Positions 46,883 through 59,467 are shown, counted from the first letter of the stretch. The stretch is DNA of 64,000 bases from Siniperca chuatsi (GCF_020085105.1 NC_058046.1:5804675-5868674), one strand, 5' to 3'. Notes: generated by a model from the sequence alone, not told the origin. Numbers and translations: made by a program.

Positions 46883-49878
46883 ATGGTGAACAGCCAAGTG
46901 TCAGGCGTACCACCGGCCCCCAGGTTGTGTGCAGGATGCGGGGGGAAGATTGCCGACCGCTTCCTGCTCTTCTCCATGGAACGCTACTGGCACACTCGCT
47001 GCCTCAAGTGCTCTTGCTGCCAAGCCCAGCTGGGGGACATTGGCACCACCTGCTACAGCAAAGGGGGCATGATTCTGTGTCGGAGTGACTACATCAGGTG
47101 AGTGGAAGGAAGGGGTGGCAGAGGAGAAGGGAGGCGGAGGAGAGGAAGCTGCTGGATTTTGGAGGCCGTACAGACTTAGCAATCTGTGTTTTTGTGTTTG
47201 CAGACTGTTCGGGCACAGCGGGGCATGCAGCGCCTGCGGCCAGTCGATCCCAGCCAACGAAATGGTGATGAGGGCACAGGGAAATGTTTACCACCTCAAG
47301 GTGAATCCCAGCTCTCGTATCAGCACACTTTGTCTCCTGCTGCTTGTATGACAGAAACATCTGGGATTTGGTGGGGAGAGACAATGAGATGGGAAGATAT
47401 GTCCCCATCAGGAGAGAAAGGAATTGTGCCCCCATCTTTTTTGCCTCATGTACTCACTTTTAAATTTTGTTTGAGACATTTTCAGAGTGTTAAGTGTTTT
47501 ACCAACAGATTAGACTGCAGTTTTTTTATATTTTAATTCATATGTATCCATCCATTTTCAGTTTCTCACATCAGGTGACTTTGCTTAGAAGGAAGAACGG
47601 TCAAAGCGAAAAACTTTTGTATTCCCTCGCAATATGTTTTGCGTTCTCTCGCAGTAAATTTTGCATTCTCTTGCAATACTTTTACATTACCTCGCAATAC
47701 TTTTCTTCTTCCATTCCTTCTGAGCCATATGTCTATTTCCGCTCAGCTGCTCCTAGCGCAACGCCCCAGTATATCAGCTCATTGAACTTTACTTTGAAGT
47801 AGGCATTAAGTATGCTGATATAGTACTGCTCAATAGGCAGGCATGGTTATGTAATTAGTAAAAGTAAACTTAGATTAAGAGGTCTCTCTAGAAGAAAGCA
47901 GTACAGTAATCTGCAGGATGCTGTCGGTTTCATTCGTGAACAGTTACTGTACTCTGTATTGTACCCCAGAGGGGTTTCACTGAGGAAAAGGAGACGTCTC
48001 CAGATGCAGATGAATCTACCTCATAAAGCTAATGTGCTGTATTTGTATGAGTAAAAAAAAAAGCAACAAACAAGAAGGTGACTGAAATGCTGCAAACAGA
48101 GTCTGTGGTTCTGTCACAGAACGAGCAGACAGCATTGAACCACTTGCAGAGATACATCAGGAATGCAGACCAACAGGACGACATTTGGAAAGCTTTTTGC
48201 GTTTTTGCACGGTGTCCTCTGTTCTTTGCACAAAACAAATTAAAGTAACCTTCAGTGCTGAAACAGATTTTGGTAGAAAGCCTGTTGCTATAAGTGTGGA
48301 GCAATAACTGATGTTCGTTATACATTACAGTTCCAACCCAGAAGTTTGTTCTATCTGAAACTTCTTTGCAATGGACATCATATAAGGTGAGGTGTCCATA
48401 AACAATGCTAAATGCATTAACTTGAGAATCTCCACACTACCGTCCATTCCAAATAGACATATGGCTCAGAAGTAATGGAAGAAGAAAAGTATTGCGAGGT
48501 AACGCAAGATTTATTGCGAGAGAACACAAAATATTGTGAGGTAACGCAAAACATATTGTGAGGGGAAGCAAAAGTAGTCCTAAAAAACAAAACAAAAAAC
48601 ACGCTGTGACCGTATTTTGCTAACCAAATTTTGCTTCAATTTTTGATATCATGCCCATAGTATATGAAAATGATTTAGTGGCCTGAATTTAATTCATTTC
48701 CATTTCTGACCCTTTGTTTTTCTGCTTTTCTGCAGTGTTTCAGCTGTGCCACCTGTAGAAACAGACTGATGCCTGGCGATCGCTTCCATTACATCAACGG
48801 TACAATCTTCTGTGAGCATGACAGACCTGACGCTGCCTTGCTCAACAGTCACCTGCCTCCACTTCAGAGCAACTCTGTGCTGACAGACCAGAAGGTGAAT
48901 AAAGGGGTTGTAATGTGAATAATAGAATATGTTGATTTCCCCATGGGGAAAATGGCTGCCACAGCAGGACATGTTATTTATATGAAGAAAAGTATTCATC
49001 AAATTGGGTAGAAATGTGAATACAGATAGATCAAGACAGAAGAGATACTGTAATGTACATACAAATGGCAGTGGTGGAATACTAATTTTCATTTTATGCT
49101 ACTTTTATACTTCTACTCCACTACCTCTCAGAGGGAAAGATCGTGCTTTTTGCTTCACGAGTCACTAGTTACTTTACACATTAATATGTGTAAACCATAT
49201 CATCAGCTTATAAAACTACTCCACAGGATGTGAGAGATTGCTTGAAATTCGCTCCACCTTGACCAGCTACAACATTAAAATGCTGCTTACACGATAATGC
49301 ATCAGTAATAATAATCCAATATTATTATCTATAATAACATAACTGACAGGCACTATTCTGCTGCATAACACTTTTACTTTTGATGCTTTAAGTACATTTT
49401 GCTGTTAATACTTGTTTACTTGTAATGGGTTTAATGAGTTTTATATACTGTGGTATTGCTACTTTTTTACTTAAGAAATAGAAAAACCAAGATTTTTGAA
49501 GAACTGAAATGCTACTTGCTAACTGAACTGGAAAAATCTTGAAAATGTGCTTTCATAAGCTACTGGTGTTACAGTGCTCTTTACAATTAGTGCATTATTC
49601 ATCTAACAAATGCTTTTATGTCATATTGTATTTTGTTTTTAGATTAATTAATCCTCAAATAGGTATTATACAATATTTCATTTTATTTGTTTATGTTGTG
49701 CATCTATAAGCTAAAATTAACTTGAATTTAACATGAAGGAAACAGAAATATGAAAAAAAAGACCAGCTGTGGGGCCTTGTATTCACAACCAGAAGACCAT
49801 AAAAATGAACCTGAAGTGCCTGTTGTGGCAGTTATCCTAACCATTTATCCTCTCTCATCTTGTCTGCAGGTATGCTGA
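46883..49878 (+). CDS. lmo4: LIM-domain-only protein 4
   Basis: Coding parts 46883-47097, 47204-47300, 48736-48894 and 49870-49878 encode 159 aa (human LMO4 has 165). LIM1 zinc ligands are C16, C19, H37, C40, C43, C46, C66 and D69; LIM2 ligands are C80, C83, H102, C105, C108, C111, C130 and D133. All are intact. The diagnostic stretches CAGCGGKIADRFLL, GACSACGQSIPA and the C-terminal DQKVC identify LMO4 over LMO1-3. The last two residues and the stop sit alone in a final exon, with acceptor CTGCAG at 49869. LMO4 has no DNA-binding domain; it bridges LDB1/CLIM with GATA, bHLH and DEAF1-type partners in the nucleus. The N-terminus (MVNSQVSGVPPAPRL) is shorter than in mammals. Whether this is the a or b fish copy is not resolved. 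Confidence 0.95.
47598..48590. repeat. foldback: inverted pair of arms built of ~22-bp units, lmo4 intron
   Basis: The left arm, about 47605-47735, has units such as TTCTCTCGCAGTAAATTTTGC and TTACCTCGCAATACTTTTC, then CCATATGTCTATTT. The right arm, about 48450-48575, is its reverse complement (AAATAGACATATGGCTCAGAAG, AGTATTGCGAGGTAACGC, TATTGTGAGGTAACGC). About 700 bp of unrelated DNA lies between the arms. Read together they could form a long intronic stem of about 130 bp. Confidence 0.75.
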
Positions 49879-50520
49879 GTGCTGCATGTTGGCCCTGCCC
49901 TTCCTCCCGAGCTTCACTTCTCTTTGGTGCACTATTCTTCTCCTGCTACTGTCGCCGCTGTTGTGGATTCTCATCACCGCCCCACCTCTCTTGCCTGGAG
50001 ACGACGTAGTTTCTCACCAAAATATCCCGTCCGTCACCCTATCAGAGACTCAATATACTGCATACAAAGTCACATTTATGTTGTGTTCAATGTTAAAATG
50101 GTCTGTGCATCATGCAAAGACTGCAATGGCAAAAGGCTCCTTTGGGACTAAGAGAAAGCTGGAGGAAACAATGACGACGAAAGCCTGTGCCAACTGGAAG
50201 ATGAAAGATGCTTGAATGAACGTTTGATGGACTGCTGTAAAATGACTGTCAAAGCTTTGCTTATGCCATGTGGCATTGTTTCCCCTTAGCATCAGTGTTT
50301 TAATGAACTCTTGATCTCTGTCTTGTATATGTAAATCTGAGATCTTACACACTGAGGATTGAATATAATATTGATGTCAGGCAAGTATCTGAAAATGTTC
50401 AGTCATAGGAAAACCTTTTAAATGAGTTTAAAAACTGCTTGTCAGAAGTGAGATTCTAACCCGCATCAGAAACCTTTTTTAAACACTTAAGATAAATAAA
50501 AATCTAATGTTGCTACTACC
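49879..50520 (+). terminator. lmo4: lmo4 3' UTR and poly(A) signal
   Basis: AATAAA at 50495-50500 lies about 620 nt after the stop. A longer 3' UTR cannot be excluded. Overlapping open frames here (49879-50215) follow the lmo4 stop and are not protein-like. Confidence 0.6.
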
Positions 50521-50939
50521 TATGATAACTGATTTTTCACACCCACAAATAACTGAAATGATCGAGTGAAGGTTTTGTATTTTTTTTCTTCTGTAGAGTT
50601 TTATTTCTTTACCAGATGCCTGTTCAATGTGTGGAAAAAAAAAAGTTGTGGAGTTGAAAGCAAAGATCCTATTAAAATGATTTTCCTGTTACATGTCACA
50701 AAGCGAGATGAGGTCATTTTGAAGCCCCTTACCGGCATTAGAGTGGCATTGTATTGCATGGTACCTAGCATGGTGGATGTGACTGTCTCTCTCACTATCT
50801 TTAGCCCTGTATGGTGAAAACATGCCTGATTACCCAGAGGAATGGAATTAGGGGGCTTGAGTTCTGACCATTTACAGAAGCAATTAAACATGAGCCCTGT
50901 ATCTGTGCTGCTGGAGCTCCTGGGAGACTGAACTTGGGG

Positions 50940-51780
50940 CATATCCCGTGGCTGCCTGCCTCTAATAAAGCCTAATCTGAAAGCAGGCTAATTAAAGGGG
51001 AGTGCCCCCCTCTACATCCAGGGCATTTTAAACAATCTGATGTATTTACTGTTTACCATGTTCCAATTAAAACTCAGCCTGGTTTGTTTTCCATCACAGC
51101 TTTTTGTTCTCTGCCACTCTACATAGCTTCTGAAAATCATTTTCCTGAGCTAAGTCACTCTAACTTAATGCTATGTAAAAACTTAAAGTCTCAGCATACC
51201 ACTGGAGGTTGGGAGTTGAAGATAGGATCTGCTGTACTTTCACACCTTGCCTGGGAGCATGGCAGCCATCAAACTCACACCTTAATGCGCTTAGCTTTTT
51301 CAAAATGTCCCACTTGTCATGGTAGGTGCTGATACTGCATCAATTATTTATTCCATGTCTGATCAAGAAGCGTCACACAAATTCATTAACGTATGCAAAT
51401 TATCACAATTACAATTATCTTTGTATCGTGATGGTGAAGAAATAAAACCTCGGCACATTCCCGAGTCCCATCGCACCACAAGTTACACTTTGCATTCAAA
51501 CTAATCCAGCCTCATCTGCCTTTTCCTAATTAGCCAGAACGTTTTCAGATGCCAATTAGCAGGTCTCATGAAAAGGCTCTTTGCCATGAGGCACTGTCTT
51601 TTATCAGAGCTTCTTCAGGTGTGCGGCTCACCATGTAGCCTGTGTCATAGGAAAGTGTTTATTCCTGCTAATTAATCATATTAACACATGCAGATGAGTG
51701 TAATTGCCTGAGTTCTTCAACCTCACACTGTGTGAAGACACAAGATGCGCCCAGGATATTTTTACATGCTCACGATGAAG
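50940..51780. promoter_or_regulatory. candidate conserved non-coding element downstream of lmo4
   Basis: Repeat-free stretch with homeodomain and POU-type motifs: GGCTAATTAAAGG, octamer ATGCAAAT at 51393-51400, CCTAATTAGCC, GCCAATTAGCAGG and GCTAATTAATCATATTAAC. Composition and motif density resemble vertebrate developmental enhancers. No conservation data are available here. Confidence 0.4.
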
Positions 51781-51789
51781 AGGCAGAGG

Positions 51790-53030
51790 ACCAGTGAAGC
51801 CTCCTTCTTGCCCAGACATTCCTGTGATATAGATCCAAGATGTCTGCCTTCCTTTAGCCCAGTTCCCTTCTGATGCCGATCTGCTGGTCTGTCAGCCAGA
51901 AGCTCTTTCGAACGACTGTGCCTCTCTGTGTGGAGAGGCCAGGCCGAGTGTTTGGAATCGGACAATGTGCTGGTGTTAGCTTACACATCTCTGTGAGGGT
52001 CCAGTCTACTTTGTGTCACCAGATGTTAACTAAAGTCTGAACAGCAGGAGAACACAGGGGTTGAGTTCCCACTTATGTACAGTTGTTATTTGAATATTTT
52101 CAAAATGGAATCTCAATCTCACTTTATTTTCAATTTAATTCCGTCTTTAACTCCGTCTTTAATGCTAAAGGCTCATTATGCTGCGTTTTTGAGCTGCATT
52201 TCCATGAGATTACTGGTCAACTGCTGTTAGCGATGCTACTTCTTAGCTTGTACAGACCTACACTAATGGGACATCAATAGTCATATTAAACTGTATTAGA
52301 GTGGTTATTCTCCTTTTCTACATAATGTGGGATTCACAAAACCAATCATAGCTCACATTTTTTATGTTTGAACTCTCTAAACCATTCACTGCCACCAGAA
52401 ACCACCACAGAATTAGCAAGCATTTGTCGCTTGGCCTCAACACAGTTGAGAGAAATGTCAGTGCTTCTAGCTCTTACAAATCCTTTGTTCCATTTTTTTT
52501 TCATCATGTTTTTGTGGTACGAATAAATTAGAACACATAAGGAAGTATTTTGGAGGGGTAAAAGCAGTGAAATTTCTCTCGGAAATGACTTGATGAGAGG
52601 CAAGTGGCAAACAGTATGTGATGCCCTCTTAGTGTGTGGCAGATTGTGGCTACAGTGTACAATTTGGAGAGTTGAAACCTTAAAAATCTAAAAAAAAAAC
52701 AACTAAAAAAACAAACAAATAAATAACTCAGCTAGAAGTGGTATGGTGAATCCAACACTGGAAAACAAGGAAAAGTAACCACATCCACGTATATTGAAGG
52801 GTCAGTTTAGCCACATTACCAAACTATTTCTTTGGTAGAAAGTTGTTCCAGTGAAAACTGTTTACAGTGAGGTCTGTGGAATATCCAGAGTAACCAGTTG
52901 GTGTCATTGATTTTAATATTTTTATCTGTAAGCACCATAATCAAAATTCCATCCACCCACAATACATGAGGGTGGAGGCATAAATCCAGACAGAAATATC
53001 TCAAAACCTAGGCAAATAAAACCAAAACTA
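51790..53030. other. intergenic DNA, nothing recognised
   Basis: No gene, RNA or repeat family identified; small open frames have no family resemblance. Confidence 0.4.
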
Positions 53031-53039
53031 TCTGCATTT

Positions 53040-53302
53040 TGGACTGGGTGCATGTCGAAATGTCCTTGGGCAAATTACTGAACCCCAAATTGTTCTGTGT
53101 CATATGAGTTTGCTGTGAGTGTGTGTGCATGATTAGTTTCTTTGAGCAGTTGGCACCTTGCATGGTAGCCTCTGCCATCAGTGTATGAATGTGTGTGAAT
53201 GGGGTGAATGTGACATGTCAGAAGACTTGACATGCTTAGAGTTGTTGGAAGAGCTATACAAGTGCCGTACAAGTATAGTCCATTTACCATTTACCATTGT
53301 GG
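53040..53302 (+). mobile_element. SINE copy lacking the tRNA head
   Basis: CATGTCGAAATGTCCTTGGGCAA, then CATCAGTGTATGAATGTGTGTGAATGGGGTGAATGTGAC, ending ATACAAGTGCCGTACAAGTATAGTCCATTTACC. Same family as 43750-43985. Confidence 0.7.
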
Positions 53303-53929
53303 ATATAAATGATTCTACATTACTGAAAAAATAGGCCAATAAGCTGAGAATGAAGGATGCCAGAGAGGTACAGTGTGTGAGAAGTTTGTGCTGTGGATGA
53401 ATGCTGATAGACAGGTCTTGTCTACCCTTAGGCATTGAGATCAACGTAAGTATGTTTGCTGTAAAACCGCCATCTGGTTGTCACCATTTTCAAAATCCAA
53501 GCATGTAAATTCAATGGTAGTGGGTTGATGAAAGATGTCTATGGCATTTAGCTGTGCTGACAATCCTTGTGAAAGCTGCTCAGGCTGCCAAAGCTATTTA
53601 TGGTAGCTCCAATCCCCGAGCACCAGATGATTGTTGAGAAGTAGCTGAAATAACTACCAACACGCACCTAACTTGTCTTAACCATAGTGTGTTAAATGTT
53701 CTGATGATTTCTGAATCTTTAAACTCGCTGAGCTCTCCAGTGCTGCACTCCATACCCCACATTGTATTGGGAATGAAACATGAGACACAGCTAGAACACA
53801 TAGGAAGTGAGGCATGTTACAGCCATAACTCACTGCCTTCAGCATAGGAGTAGAGGAGCATAATGACAAAGAGAGCGACTTTACAACTCCAAGCCTCATA
53901 CAGGAATGTCAGGGAGGGGAGAGGGAGAA

Positions 53930-54240
53930 AAGTTCTCCTGGCCAATCGGAACGCTTTGAATAATTAAAGTGATCGGCTTAATTAGCTCAATTACGTTAAT
54001 TTGACCACGGAACACGGCCATATGGTGAAAGGAAACAAAAGAGGGGGGAACTAATTAAAAGTAAAATAATGAGGATTTTAATTAACTGGCTCCCCAGACA
54101 GCGGAGCGCAGGGATCAGGAGCCTGCTACCATAATTAAAGTGCTGTAACGCTGGCAACATCTCTCCTCTCTTTCTTATATCTGTGAGGGCTCTATCCATC
54201 TAATTAAATCTGTAAATAAATTAGCAACATTGAGGGTTCC
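53930..54240. promoter_or_regulatory. candidate enhancer dense in AATTA motifs
   Basis: Within about 290 bp there are at least six TAATTA or AATTAA cores (TTGAATAATTAAAGTG, GGCTTAATTAGC, GGAACTAATTAAAAG, TTTTAATTAACTGG, CCATAATTAAAGTGC, ATCTAATTAAATC), plus GATCGG and CCATATGG. No coding frame or repeat. This is the strongest cis-regulatory candidate in the gene desert. Confidence 0.5.
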
Positions 54241-54719
54241 TGCTTGACTTAACACCACCAGCAATCCACCCCCCACCTTCCCAATAACACGCTAACCTTA
54301 CTTTCAGCAAACTGCTCCACCCATATGTAGGCAAAGGTTGAGCTAAGGTCTGTCATTAACAAAGGGATGTGGGTAGAGGATTGCGTGTGTGTGTTTCACT
54401 CTATCATGTTTGAGCAAGCTGATGCTTGTGTTTGCTCCCTTTCATAACCCCAAATTCTGTTTTGAAGCTCTATCTGCTGGGAACACTGGCTGACACAGAT
54501 CACAGGACACCAAAGCGGAGGTGACAGCTGCATCACCTCCATGTGTTACTTATGTTCAGGCTGCAACCAGCCACCATGCATGTTCAATGCATGCCATCTG
54601 GGCTTCCATTCTCTGTCCCTATCCTTTAGCCAAACCTCTCCTGTGCTCCCTGTTTAACCTGCCCCTGGTCTTTTTGTTTCTTCACTGCACATACAGTCAA
54701 CCTGCAGAAGCCCCCGCCC

Positions 54720-54910
54720 CCTGGAAGCAGGAGCTATTTCATTAAAATTCATTCAAATTGACAAGAGACTTATTTGCATATTAAATTAACAAGCACTTAA
54801 GAGTTCTGAGCGACCTGTGAACTGTGGCGAACACTGGCAGCTCCGAATAAATGAGGAGCGAGCGAGCGTTCGACTGTCATTACCCACGGCTGTCACCGTT
54901 GGACACGGTT
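54720..54910. promoter_or_regulatory. candidate conserved element with octamer site
   Basis: CATTAAAATTCATTC, then ATTTGCAT (54772-54779) followed by ATTAAATTAAC, an overlapping octamer/homeodomain arrangement. After it comes a GC-richer block with GAGCGAGCGAGCG. No repeat or coding support. Confidence 0.4.
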
Positions 54911-54919
54911 GAGGAATGG

Positions 54920-56740
54920 TGTGTTCAGAGATAGAGAGACACACAGAGACAGATAAATGTGACAAAGTCAACAAATGTATCGCCTCTTCCACCTCCACTG
55001 TCTCAGCTATGGTTAGAATGATGCATCAGTTTGGTGATAATAAGGCTGACGATAGGTTTTTCATTACAATCAGTCAGTGTCATCCATATGATGGTTATTA
55101 TAGAATTGATCAGTGCTACACTGTTAATCTTTGAAAAAGATAATAATGAGCCATTTAGATCAAACTCCAGACACATATGGAACTAGTAGTAACATCTTAA
55201 AGTAAATAAACAATCCTCTCTGTGTTTCAATATATAACTAGGTCACAAAAGCTTTGATGTTGCCATTCTAAACACTTGAGCCCTGATCTACAAATACAAT
55301 TTTGAATGTTCATGTCCAAGAAATTTTGAATTAGATAAGATCATAGCTTCACGCACAGTGGCAAGTAATCTGCCTTGATAAATATAGTGCCACACACTAC
55401 AATCCAACACAGCATGTTTCATTTAAAGAAACAACCCTGATTAACCACTTATGGCCACTAACTTTCCCTTTAAAGATGCATTAATTGATTTTGTTAAACT
55501 TGAGGGAAGCACAACAAGCTGTAAACACAACACTGACATTATAAAGTTGTTATGGTAAACAGTTGCTTATTACACATCCAGCAGACACAGAGCAACATTA
55601 GCACTCATTTGTGTTTCTAATAATCTGATAGACTTAACTCCAAGATTCACTCTCCTTCTATCTCTTGTTTCTATTTGGTTTCCACCAACTCCAGAGAAAA
55701 ATATCTGGCTGTTTAGCTGCTAAATGCTCCACTTTTTTCACTAGCTAGTTTACTTTTTAACTTTAGTCTGTCTGTGAAATTAGATTGATGAGAGTGGAGC
55801 TGTCTGCAAGAAAACAAAAGGCTAAAAGGCTCTGTAGAGCTGCAGTTCCCCTCAGCTATACTGTAGGTTCAAGACTATGAGCAACCCCTTTCACATTACA
55901 CATAGTCATTTGATCAACTGTTAGTGCAGATTTAAAGGCATACACTTGAATGTTTTAGCCCATTTACTTCAATCACACATACCGCACATCACAGCTCACC
56001 ATTTTGCAAATCTTGTTAATGTATTTTAAAAAGTTGAATGCATGTTTTCATCTGTTCCAGGCAGCCATTGATTTCCATTCATTTCTGTTTGGTATGAAAA
56101 TTAATTAGCAGACTCATAAAACTTGTTTGAGTTGTGGAATCAGTGAACAACAGATCTACATTAATATTTATCAATATTACTTAATCATTGCATGATAACG
56201 CAGTGCAGACCTTTCAAATCAATGCATGTTTAAACTGCAATATCACATCTTAATAATGTATCAGTGACAACCTCAATGCAGACGTGATGTTCACTCTGAT
56301 GGGATATGCAACTCAAGCAAGCTTCAAGAGCCTAACTGAATTGATTTGAAGTGAATGGAAAAACCAATGGTTGATGCCTGAAACAATAGGATATATACAT
56401 ATGAAAATCTAAAATGATATAGTATGGCAGACTTGTAGTTAAGGAACTAAAACTTCCTGTAAAGGCCTGTAAGAAACTCACTCAATCCAGACTCCAAAAT
56501 TAAAAAGACAAAGATGCTGAAATTAAACAAAAAATACTTTTTGGAGACTACGTTTTGCCTTTCAGGCAGTGTTGATCAACATGGGTGTGGTAGGTCTTCC
56601 AATGGAATGACTGGATGATAGTAATGACCACATAGCAGCAACCTCAAGAATTACCACTTTAAACATATTGAATATTAGCTCCACTTATCAGCTATCAATA
56701 GCATTAAAAGCTACAGTCTGTCTGTCAATCTTTAATCCTG
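54920..56740. other. intergenic DNA with MITE-like fragments
   Basis: 55640-55930 repeats phrases found at 22790-22910 and, reversed, at 27370-27520. The rest is AT-rich with no recognised feature. Confidence 0.4.
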
Positions 56741-57229
56741 GCACATTCAAAAGGTTGCACCTCCACTCTGTGTGATTGTGATGATGATGTTCCCAGCAGT
56801 GCCATGTTTTAGGTGAGCACACAGTGGTGTTGTATCAATACCCACTTTAGCAGGCTGTGGGAGAAACCTGAGGGAGGCCTTCTTACCGTGGAGACTCACA
56901 GACAGCATAAGGCTGTTTGCAAAGTGATTGAAGCACCAGTTTTCACTCCTTTTCTCCACAATGTTCCACTTTGTCCACTTCTGTGGACAAACAGTTGGAC
57001 AGGAGTTTAGTTTATCTATCTGAAAAATGGTTATGATTTTCATTGCAATGTCATCTGTTTTGAGAATTTTCTCAAAATGAAGCAAATAAATATTGAAATA
57101 AAGCAGACCATCATCATTTAATTAGAAAAGAAGTTCTGCAACAAGTTGATTTACAATGGAAACAAGTGCTTAATAGAGCGGGCCTCCTCAGCAGGGCAGC
57201 AGTTCTGTGCGAGAAGCTGCCAAACTTCT

Positions 57230-57480
57230 TCAGTCACTTCCTGCAAATCACTCCAAACTTGCCTCTACTTTCTTTTTGTCTTTGATTGATTGCTATCATC
57301 TTTCTGATTGTCATTTTATTATGTGTTCATTTTATTACTGTTCTCAGTGATTTGTAATCTATTCATTTTGTCACTGCAGTTTTATCACTTTTTCATTTTA
57401 TTGCTTTTACTTGTGTGGCACTTTGTAACTTTGTCTCAAAAAAAGTGCTTTATAAATAAAGTTATTTTTCAGTAGCCTAT
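57230..57480. repeat. probable LINE 3' tail
   Basis: Ends with AAAAAGTGCTTTATAAATAAAGTTATT, a retroposon-type tail common in fish; no reverse transcriptase frame remains upstream. Confidence 0.4.
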
Positions 57481-59160
57481 AATGTGGTGGAAAACAAATG
57501 GAATTATCTGAACCTACAGAACATATTTCCACTGTAATGTATTGTATATCGCTGTATTGTAATGGTTTCAACTGTATTTGTTGCTGAAATAAAAGCTATT
57601 TGTTTTCATATACAGTATCTCTCTTAAAGAAAACACATGTCCATCTAGTGACCCAACCTGATGCAATAGAGAAACCTAACCTTTATTTAGAGTTGTAAAC
57701 AGTCAAGGAAAAGGGCAGAAATTAATTGCAGGACTTAAAATTCTCGTTCATTCATTCATCGTCAGACTGACAGTATTTTAGACTTAGCTTTAGCAAATCC
57801 AGAATACATCTTGTAAACATGCTATGAGATTAAAGTCTGAGGAGCATCCATTTACAATCAAGGCAGGCAGATGTTGGACTTATCAGAGAACTTAGCATAG
57901 TGTTTTGGGTCGCTACCTCTCACCAAAAAAAACCCTATAACATCTGCAGTTAGTTACACGTTGTTTCCCTGACAATGACTTCTAGCAGCTATGTAAATTA
58001 TGACTCTTGTCTGTAAGGAGCAAAGGTAGAGGCAGAGTAACGTCATTATACACCCCGAAACCTTCGTAGGAAGGTTGTAGGGGTGAATAGATGGGTCAAC
58101 AAAAAGTGTGACTCTAACACACAAGAAGTCTTTGAAGACTTTGACACACAAGACTCACACAAGTTTGTTTCCCATTTCCTGTCCACAGTCAACATTAGTT
58201 TCTTTTAACCATGACCACGATTGTTCCTTAACGTTAACCAAATAGTTTTTGTGCCTTAACCTAACCAAAGGTCAACCATAGCAGTGGCAGCTCAAAAACA
58301 TCATTTGAATCATTTCTGTAACTTTGATTTGTAACAGTATTGGATGGTACTGACAAACGATGTGGTCCTGGGGGTGCCATATCACAAAATGCTTATAAGG
58401 GCAATAACAATTGTGTTGTTAGTTTGGATGACTTGTTGTGAAAAAGGAATTCATTTTGCTGGATAGTTTAGGAAAGATTTCACAATAGCTTGTTTTCCTG
58501 GTTTAAAGGGTCTCTTTAAAGTATAGAAGTGTAGAATGGTTTTTCGTGTTGTTCAAAGCATTAAAATAAATAATCAGAATCAGAATTCTGATTTTAATAG
58601 ACTAAAACATTTCATCAGTAAAATGTCTTTCCAGAAACAGTGTCCCAGTTACAGTTGCAGATATTCCACAGAACTAAGAACTACTTTCTGCCAAAGAAAT
58701 AGTGCCTAAGAAATCTTTTGACAATGTGAGAACAACAAACTAAATTTACCTCCATTGTTTTGGGGATGGAGGCAGAAATCTCAACAACAGGTCTCTCAAA
58801 ACCTGGACAAATAAAACCAAAACTATCTACATGGCTAGATACCACTAGAGGTAAGAGAGACGATATGATTTCTTTTTAATTTCCGTGAACCGACCCTTTA
58901 AAAATCAGAAGCTTGTTCATCCAGTAAGGTCTAGCAAGCATTAATGTTGCTGTCTGAGTGAAGGACGGAACTGTCAATCACTTGAAATGATGTTCATCTT
59001 TAACAAATGCCTATTGAGCCTTGGTGGAATCAGTTTTATTGAGGACACTATACTAAAGGCACACTGAATGCATACTGGCACATTCTGTCCAAAACTGTGT
59101 CAGTGTTCAAAAGCTCATATACCAGTATATCGGCTCTTCTCAGGTCCTCCTCTGTAATGG
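57480..59160. other. intergenic DNA, nothing recognised apart from a short repeat at 58190-58270
   Basis: The CTTAACCTAACC-rich stretch resembles 20800-20890. No gene or RNA identified. Confidence 0.4.
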
Positions 59161-59179
59161 GAATCGTATTTTTTTCCAG

Positions 59180-59410
59180 GTAGAGTCATAGTCTAGCCCA
59201 GCATGGCGAGCATCACCTTCATCATTAGAGGAGTAACCGCCAAACTGTTGTCAGATGAGCGTCTGGGGATCGAGCTCCCCTGTTTGTCTTGAGACAGTTT
59301 TTACGATAGGAGAGCTGGGAAAGGCCAGGCTCTAATCAACCCCCCACTCCTCCAAACCAGGTGGAACACACGTGCGTTCATTAGCGCCCTTTAATGAGGA
59401 GCAGATGCAA
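59180..59410. promoter_or_regulatory. candidate conserved non-coding element
   Basis: A locally GC-richer, repeat-free block with GCGTTCATTAGCGCCC and CTTTAATGAGGAGCAGATG, which includes a CAGATG E-box, bounded by AT-rich DNA. Motif content only. Confidence 0.35.
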
Positions 59411-59467
59411 CAATGCTGCCTCTCACTCTCTCGCTCTCACACACAAAGAGCTGTGCATAAAGAGAGA

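Noticed and set aside
46585..47435. Minus-strand frames across lmo4 exons
   Set aside because: Opposite-strand shadows of the LIM-coding exons and the TG microsatellite.
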